Source: Polaromonas sp. OV174 | Lineage (GTDB): Bacteria; Pseudomonadota; Gammaproteobacteria; Burkholderiales; Burkholderiaceae_C | Assembly (NCBI RefSeq): GCF_900112285.1 | Contig: NZ_FOKZ01000025.1 | Span: forward strand, 1-57,010 | Reading direction: 5' to 3' | DNA: 57,010 nucleotides | Shown: positions 50,341 through 57,010 of the stretch, piece after piece | Position numbering within the stretch: the stretch's first letter is position 1 | Layout: every line of letters starts with the position of its first letter | Notes under the pieces: generated by a model | Seen by the model: only the letters and a program-made list of their open reading frames with translations | Told to the model about the DNA's origin: nothing | Databases searched by the model: none | Made by a program: the position numbers and the translations under genes

Positions 50341-51486
50341 ATGAGCACGATGGAGAGAATTCTGCGTTTGATGGCCGATAAAAAGGCCTCGGACGTTTAC
50401 CTGTCGGCTCACTCGCCCGCCCTCATCAAGATCAATGGCCAGGCCCTTCCCATCAATGCGCAGGTGCTGCCGGCTGACGCCCCGCTCAAGCTGTTGGCCG
50501 AAGTGCTGCCGCCCGAGCGGATTGAAGAGCTGCAAGAGCTCGGCGAGCTCAACGTTGCCCTGCCGATTACCGGTCTGGGCAACTTTCGTATCAGCGGCTT
50601 CAGGCAGCGCAACACCTATGCGGCGGTGATTCGCTTTATCCCCAACACGATTCCGCCTCTTGACAGCCTGAGCCTGCCGCCCATCCTGGCCGATCTGATC
50701 ATGGAAAAGCGCGGCCTGCTGCTGATGGTGGGCGCCACTGGCGCCGGCAAGAGCACCACGCTCGCGTCCATGATGGACAGGCGCAATGAAACCGCGTCCG
50801 GCCACATTCTGACGATTGAAGATCCGGTCGAGTTTTTGTTCACCAACAAGAAGTCCGTGGTCAACCAGCGCGAGGTCGGCAACGACACGCAGTCGCTGCA
50901 GGTGGCGCTGAAAAACGCGCTGCGCCAGGCGCCCGACGTGATCCTGATCGGCGAGATCCGCGACCGTGAAACCATGTCGGCGGCCATCGCCTATGCCCAG
51001 TCCGGGCATTTGTGCCTGGCCACCATGCACGCCAACAACAGCTACCAGGCGCTCAACCGCATCCTCAGCTTTTACCCGGTGGAGGTGCGCAACACCTTGC
51101 TGGGTGACTTGGCTGCGGCCATGAAGGCCATCGTGTCACAGCGCTTGCTGCGTAGCGAGAGCGGCACGCGTGTGCCGGCGGTGGAAGTCATGCTCAACAC
51201 CAAGCTGGTGGCCGAATTGATTGAAAAAGGCGACTTCTCGGGCGTCAAAGAGGCCATGGAAACCTCCATGGCCGACGGCTCGCAAACCTTCGAGCAGGAT
51301 ATTGCCCGCCTGATTGGGCAAGGCAGTGTCACGCGCAAGGAAGGCCTGCTGTTTGCCGATTCGCCAACCAACCTGATGTGGCGGCTTGAAAACGACTTCT
51401 CCACCAAGGCCAAGCCAGCGGAAGCCGAGGACGAGCGGGACGATGAACCCTCCTTCACGGAAATCACGCTGGACGTCAGGTATTGA
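50341..51486 (+). CDS. pilU: PilT/PilU-type twitching motility ATPase
   Basis: 381 residues. Walker A is GATGAGKSTTLASMMD (about 131-146); the Asp box is ILTIEDPVEF (about 155-164); Walker B is VILIGEIRDRETM (about 200-212); the His box is HLCLATMHANNS (about 222-233). The C-terminal acidic tail (EAEDERDDEP) and length (PilU about 380, PilT about 345) favour PilU, an accessory type IV pilus retraction motor. It is isolated from other pil genes and set between dapD and dapE on the same strand. PilT cannot be fully excluded. Confidence 0.88.
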   Translation: MSTMERILRLMADKKASDVYLSAHSPALIKINGQALPINAQVLPADAPLKLLAEVLPPERIEELQELGELNVALPITGLGNFRISGFRQRNTYAAVIRFIPNTIPPLDSLSLPPILADLIMEKRGLLLMVGATGAGKSTTLASMMDRRNETASGHILTIEDPVEFLFTNKKSVVNQREVGNDTQSLQVALKNALRQAPDVILIGEIRDRETMSAAIAYAQSGHLCLATMHANNSYQALNRILSFYPVEVRNTLLGDLAAAMKAIVSQRLLRSESGTRVPAVEVMLNTKLVAELIEKGDFSGVKEAMETSMADGSQTFEQDIARLIGQGSVTRKEGLLFADSPTNLMWRLENDFSTKAKPAEAEDERDDEPSFTEITLDVRY

Positions 51487-51536
51487 TGACCGCCGCCGCC
51501 ACTCCCCTTACTTCGGGCCAACCCGACCGCTACTGA

Positions 51537-53671
<2,135 letters not shown>

Positions 53672-53748
53672 GTCCCGCTATCCCGTGATTGCTCCCCAGG
53701 CTGCGCTGCCAGCGGCCCGGCTACTTTTCTTCAGTCTGTTGGTTTTAA

Positions 53749-55740
53749 ATGATTACCCTTAAAAACGTGGTGCTGCGTCGCGGCGCCAAAGTGATTCTCG
53801 ACAGCGCGTCTGTCAGCCTCAACCCGGGCGAAAAAATTGGCCTGGTCGGCCGCAACGGCGCAGGCAAGTCCTCGCTGTTTGCCATGCTCAACGGCACGCT
53901 GCACGAAGACGGCGGCGAGTTTTACATCCCGGCCCAGTGGCGCATGGCGCAGGTCGCCCAGGACATGCCCGAAACCGAGCAAAGCGCCACCAGCTACGTG
54001 ATCGAAGGCGACGTGGTGCTGCTGGCCGCGCAGGCCGAGGTCGATGCGGCCGAGGCCAGCGGCGACGGCGACCGCATGGCGCACGCCTACATGGACTTGT
54101 ACGACTCGGGCGCGCACGACGCGCAGGCACGCGCACAGGCGCTGATCCTCGGCCTGGGCTTCAAGGTCAGCGAAGTCGACAACCCGGTCAACAGCTTTTC
54201 CGGTGGCTGGCGCATGCGCCTGCAGCTCGCACGCGCCCTCATGTGCCCGTCCGACCTGCTGCTGCTCGACGAACCGACCAATCACCTGGATCTGGACGCA
54301 CTGGTCTGGCTGGAAGCCTGGCTGCAACGCTACCAGGGCACCATGCTGGTCATCAGCCATGACCGCGAATTCCTCGATGCCGTGACCGATGTCACCGTGC
54401 ACATCGAACGCGCCAAACTCACGCGTTACGGTGGCAACTACAGCAAGTTCGAAGACCTGCGCGCCGAGCAGATGGCGCTGCAGCAAGGCGCTTATTCCAA
54501 GCAGCAGGACAAGATTGCCCACCTGCAGAAGTTCATTGCGCGTTTCAAAGCCAAGGCCAGCAAGGCCAAACAGGCACAAAGCCGCGTCAAGGCGCTTGAT
54601 CGCATGGAGAAAATCGCGCCGCTGCTGGCCGAGGCCGACTTCACCTTCGAGTTCAAGGAACCGGCGAATCTGCCCAACCCCATGCTGTCGATGCAGAACG
54701 CCTACTTTGGCTACCCGGCACCGGAAGACGCCCCCGAAGGCACACCGCCCACAGTCATCGTGCAAAACGTCAGCAAGTCGGTGCTGGCCGGCCAGCGCAT
54801 CGGCATTCTGGGCGCCAATGGCCAGGGTAAATCAACCCTGGTGAAAACCGTGGCGCGCGCCCTCGCCCCGATTCAAGGCGAGATGACCGAAGGCAAGGGC
54901 CTGAACATCGGCTACTTCGCCCAGCAGGAGCTGGACGTGCTGCGTCCCGCCGACAACCCGCTGGAACACATGATCCGCCTGGTCAAGGAAGTCACCGCTG
55001 CCGGCAAGATGGGCAACCAGCCCACGCGCGAGCAAGACCTGCGCAGCTTCCTGGGCAATTTCAATTTCAGCGGCGACATGGTCAAGCAAGCCGTCGGCAG
55101 CATGAGCGGCGGCGAAAAAGCCCGGCTGGTGTTGTGCATGATCGTCTGGCAGCGCCCCAACCTGCTGCTGCTTGATGAGCCCACCAATCACCTGGACCTG
55201 GCCACCCGCGAAGCACTGTCGATGGCTCTCAATGAGTTTGAAGGCACGGTGATGCTGGTCAGCCATGACCGCGCCCTGCTGCGCGCCGTCTGTGACGAAT
55301 TCTGGATGGTGTCCCAGGGCGGTGTGGCGCCGTTTGACGGCGACCTTGACGACTACCAGAAGTATTTGCTCGACCATGCCAAGCGCCAGCGCGAAGAGGC
55401 CAAGGAAGGCAATCGCAAGTCCGCTGCGGCTGTTCAGCAACCAACGGCAACGCCGGTTGCAAAGCGCGAAGATCCCGAGCAGAAAAAACTCGAGGCGCAG
55501 CGCCGGCAACAGCAGGCCGAGGCGCTCAAGCCCGTGCGCAAGGAACTGGAAAAGGTAGACCGCAAGATGCAGTCGCTCACCACCGAGCGGGACAGCTTGC
55601 AAACCCTGTTGACCACCGCCACCGCTCCGGCAGAAATTGCCCAGACCGGCAAACGTTTAAAGGCGATTGAAGTGGATATGGCCGCGCTGGAGGAGCGTTG
55701 GCTGGCGCTGAACGAGCAGATTGACACTGCAACGGTATAA
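53749..55740 (+). CDS. ABC-F family ATPase (YheS-like)
   Basis: 663 residues with two ABC domains in one chain and no membrane segments, the ABC-F plan. Domain 1: GRNGAGKSS (about 35), FSGGWRMRLQLARAL (about 149), LLLLDEPTNHLDLDALVWLE. The P-site-tRNA-interaction linker follows (about 235-300, ARFKAKASKAKQAQSRVKAL). Domain 2: GANGQGKST (about 358), MSGGEKARLVLC (about 452), LLLLDEPTNHLDLATRE. The C-terminal tail (about 545-660) is a charged coiled coil. ABC-F proteins act on the ribosome; the YheS assignment is by overall pattern. It stands 77 nt after prmB. Confidence 0.93.
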   Translation: MITLKNVVLRRGAKVILDSASVSLNPGEKIGLVGRNGAGKSSLFAMLNGTLHEDGGEFYIPAQWRMAQVAQDMPETEQSATSYVIEGDVVLLAAQAEVDAAEASGDGDRMAHAYMDLYDSGAHDAQARAQALILGLGFKVSEVDNPVNSFSGGWRMRLQLARALMCPSDLLLLDEPTNHLDLDALVWLEAWLQRYQGTMLVISHDREFLDAVTDVTVHIERAKLTRYGGNYSKFEDLRAEQMALQQGAYSKQQDKIAHLQKFIARFKAKASKAKQAQSRVKALDRMEKIAPLLAEADFTFEFKEPANLPNPMLSMQNAYFGYPAPEDAPEGTPPTVIVQNVSKSVLAGQRIGILGANGQGKSTLVKTVARALAPIQGEMTEGKGLNIGYFAQQELDVLRPADNPLEHMIRLVKEVTAAGKMGNQPTREQDLRSFLGNFNFSGDMVKQAVGSMSGGEKARLVLCMIVWQRPNLLLLDEPTNHLDLATREALSMALNEFEGTVMLVSHDRALLRAVCDEFWMVSQGGVAPFDGDLDDYQKYLLDHAKRQREEAKEGNRKSAAAVQQPTATPVAKREDPEQKKLEAQRRQQQAEALKPVRKELEKVDRKMQSLTTERDSLQTLLTTATAPAEIAQTGKRLKAIEVDMAALEERWLALNEQIDTATV

Positions 55741-55805
55741 AGTGAAACTGCAGCCAGACCGCTTCAAAAGGTCTGCCTGCCATCACTTCACCAAGGAGTC
55801 CCAAC

Positions 55806-56063
55806 ATGCTGTCCTTTATCGGAACCATTATTGTCGGCTTGATTGTCGGCCTGCTAGCCCGGGCCCTGAAGCCCGGCAATGACAGCATGGGGTTCATCAT
55901 GACCGCCGTATTGGGCATTGCCGGTGCCTTTGCCGCCAAATACGCAGGCATAGCCACCGGTTTTTACAAGGACGGCGATCCTGTCGGCTGGATTGCCTCC
56001 ATCATTGGCGCCATCGTTCTGCTGGTCATTTACGGCTTGATCACTTCCAAACGCACCGGCTAA
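55806..56063 (+). CDS. GlsB/YeaQ/YmgE family membrane protein
   Basis: 85 residues with three membrane helices (about 3-20, 28-47 and 62-78). FIGTIIVGLIVGLLARALKPG is split as FIGTIIVGLIVGLLARAL and KPG and matches the start of the transglycosylase-associated family; GWIASIIGAIVLLVIYGLI closes it. These small proteins are often stress-induced; no enzymatic activity is shown. AAGGAG lies 7 nt before ATG 55806. Confidence 0.9.
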   Translation: MLSFIGTIIVGLIVGLLARALKPGNDSMGFIMTAVLGIAGAFAAKYAGIATGFYKDGDPVGWIASIIGAIVLLVIYGLITSKRTG

Positions 56064-56117
56064 TGCGGGCTGTTGCGGCACACGCGACGGCTACGCAGCG
56101 TCAAACCTAGGCCATTC

Positions 56118-56621
56118 ATGCCGACAGCCCTGCAAATGGCGGCTGATGATGCCGCACTGGCTGCGGCCGTCAAACGCAGCCGCCAGCTACTCAACAAGCG
56201 TGCCATGGTCGCCGCAGCGGCCAGCGCCATTCCCGTGCCCGGACTGGACTGGGCGGTGGATGCAGCCCTGCTGTCCAGGCTGATTCCCGAAATCAACAAG
56301 GAGTTTGGCCTGAGTCCCAGCCAACTCGACCAGCTCGATCCAAAGAAGCGCGACCAGGTGCAAAAAGCCGTGGCCATGGTGGGTTCGGTGTTGATCGGAA
56401 AATTCGTCAGCCGTGACCTGATCATCAAGGCTGCCACCAAACTAGGGGTGCGCCTCACCAGCATGCAACTGGCCAAATTCATCCCTCTGGCCGGCCAGAT
56501 CGTTTCGGCCGCAGTGGGCTATGCAGCGATTCGCTACTTTGGCGAAGAACACATGAAAGACTGCATTCGGGTCGCCAGGCAAGCACAGCTGCAGCTACCC
56601 TCAGCGGAACATTCCACCTGA
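56118..56621 (+). CDS. Hypothetical protein, DUF697-like
   Basis: 167 residues from ATG 56118. Features are an N-terminal helix, a Gly/Ala/Pro hydrophobic hairpin (MVAAAASAIPVPGLDWAVDA, about 33-52), LIPEINKEFGLSP and a second hydrophobic stretch (IPLAGQIVSAAVGYAAIRYF, about 127-146). The paired hydrophobic hairpins around a VPG motif recall DUF697/YcjF-type membrane-associated proteins, but the match is loose. There is no clear ribosome binding site; an in-frame TTG at 56073 would lengthen it by 15 residues. It lies 54 nt after the GlsB-type gene. Confidence 0.7.
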   Translation: MPTALQMAADDAALAAAVKRSRQLLNKRAMVAAAASAIPVPGLDWAVDAALLSRLIPEINKEFGLSPSQLDQLDPKKRDQVQKAVAMVGSVLIGKFVSRDLIIKAATKLGVRLTSMQLAKFIPLAGQIVSAAVGYAAIRYFGEEHMKDCIRVARQAQLQLPSAEHST

Positions 56622-56706
56622 AAATCAAGCGCAGCAACCCATGCAGGGCTGCATCATTGAACAGCTTGAAAAATGTGAATGCTGCAAGCAAGAAACTTCA
56701 GAGGAG

Positions 56707-56781
56707 ATCGGCATAGGGGGCCTCCATTCTTGGAGGCACCCCTGCCACACCACCCGGCATGCGGGTCCGCACCGGGCGATT
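56707..56781 (-). ncRNA. Group II intron RNA domains V and VI
   Basis: Domain V (56748-56781, minus strand): ATCGCCCGG pairs with CCGGGTGGT (9 bp with wobble pairs); a TG bulge sits on the 3' side; TGCG and CGCA pair above it with a GACC loop. The triad position is CGC. Domain VI (56708-56747): GGCA-GGGG and a GCCTCC stem pair with GGAGGC-CCCC and TGCC, leaving a bulged TA whose A is the likely branch point 7-8 nt from the 3' end. Confidence 0.8.
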
Positions 56782-56794
56782 CGAGCGCTTGAGG

Positions 56795-57010
56795 TCAGGA
56801 CAGTCTTGGCACCCCCAGCCCATTGAAGTACGCAATCGTCAGCACGATCTTGATGACCCCATTGCTGTTGCGCCACCAACGGTGGCAGTTTCCCGCCACC
56901 TGCTTGGCAACGTCTTCGCTGGCACCCATCGCCTTAAGCCCCCGGTAAATCGTCCTCGGCCGCTTCCAATGCCACAGCTGGATCGCCCTCAGGCGGTGGC
57001 GCAACCATTT
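56795..57010 (-). CDS. ltrA: Group II intron reverse transcriptase/maturase, C-terminal part (partial)
   Basis: Seventy-one codons enter from the right edge and end at TGA 56795-56797. The residues KWLRHRLRAIQLWHWKRPRT and ASEDVAKQVAGN...WWR...LTIAYFNGLGVPRL match the end of the maturase (domain X) region of intron-encoded proteins. The protein stops right after this region, so there is no C-terminal HNH endonuclease domain. The reverse transcriptase fingers and palm are outside the window. The symbol is used by analogy. Confidence 0.85.
   Translation of the reverse strand, partial: KWLRHRLRAIQLWHWKRPRTIYRGLKAMGASEDVAKQVAGNCHRWWRNSNGVIKIVLTIAYFNGLGVPRLS

Larger units (their letters stand above)
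56707..57010 (-). mobile_element. Group II intron, 3' part (continues beyond window)
   Basis: On the minus strand the maturase C-terminus (56795-57010) is followed by a 34-nt domain V (56748-56781), a domain VI hairpin and the end CCGAT at 56707-56711. These are in the right order and spacing for the 3' end of a bacterial group II intron. The 5' end and most of the reverse transcriptase lie to the right. The 3' exon is the non-coding stretch 56622-56706. Confidence 0.85.

Noticed and set aside
50112..50348. Small open frames across the tandem repeat
   Set aside because: They are produced by the duplicated GC-rich unit and have no start signals.
56641..56654. ATGCAG-GG-CTGCAT palindrome near the group II intron
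   Set aside because: A 6-bp palindrome is expected by chance and no terminator T-run follows, so I do not call it the intron target.

Overview
The window looks like chromosomal DNA of a betaproteobacterium of the order Burkholderiales, most likely family Comamonadaceae (Polaromonas/Rhodoferax-like). The grounds are high GC, the order smc-zipA-ligA, the mix of dap, glnD-map and fatty-acid genes, and two families of short dispersed repeats that I associate with this family. This placement is inference; no rRNA or tRNA gene is visible.

Layout. 1-145: C-terminal end of an IS transposase. 312-2641 (minus): a hypothetical protein and two Crp/Fnr-type regulators; two of the three genes have the same palindromic operator upstream. 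2887-10639 (minus): a DsbG-like lipoprotein, a DNA-alkyl repair protein, then a run of lipid/CoA-type genes (two SDRs, ElaA-like GNAT, GST, AidB-like acyl-CoA dehydrogenase, CurA-like oxidoreductase, hotdog thioesterase). 10864-16322 (minus): a beta-oxidation operon (bifunctional FadB/J type enzyme, thiolase, acyl-CoA dehydrogenase, small membrane protein) behind a promoter with a candidate TetR-type operator. 16510-23486 (minus): a complete Liv-type ABC importer and an AMP-forming acyl-CoA ligase, so uptake, activation and oxidation of an acyl or related carboxylate may be one function. 23670-27556 (plus): selO, msrB, yciB, bolA and a periplasmic parvulin, closed by a clear terminator. 27848-30621 (plus): a lipoprotein alpha/beta hydrolase and a META/DUF4377 protein. 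30702-34727 (minus): purL. 34967-38448 (plus): map and glnD. 38445-47723 (minus): methyltransferase, def, small lipoprotein, mgtC, ligA, zipA, smc. 48075-53671 (plus): dapC, dapD, pilU-like, dapE, prmB. 53749-56621 (plus): ABC-F ATPase, GlsB-type membrane protein, hypothetical. 56707-57010 (minus): 3' end of a group II intron with its maturase C-terminus and RNA domains V and VI.

The most unusual signal is a roughly 65-nt element (GCTAT-N7-ATAGC followed by a GC-rich arm). It lies between genes at three sites and also sits, in frame, inside housekeeping genes: clearly in purL and dapE, probably in ligA, possibly in prmB. Every in-gene copy is antisense to its gene, which resembles the coding palindromic elements of Rickettsia. 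Other points of interest are the paired Crp/Fnr-type operators, an 84-bp tandem repeat of a second element family, an ABC ATPase with arginine in place of the Walker A lysine, and the group II intron boundary.
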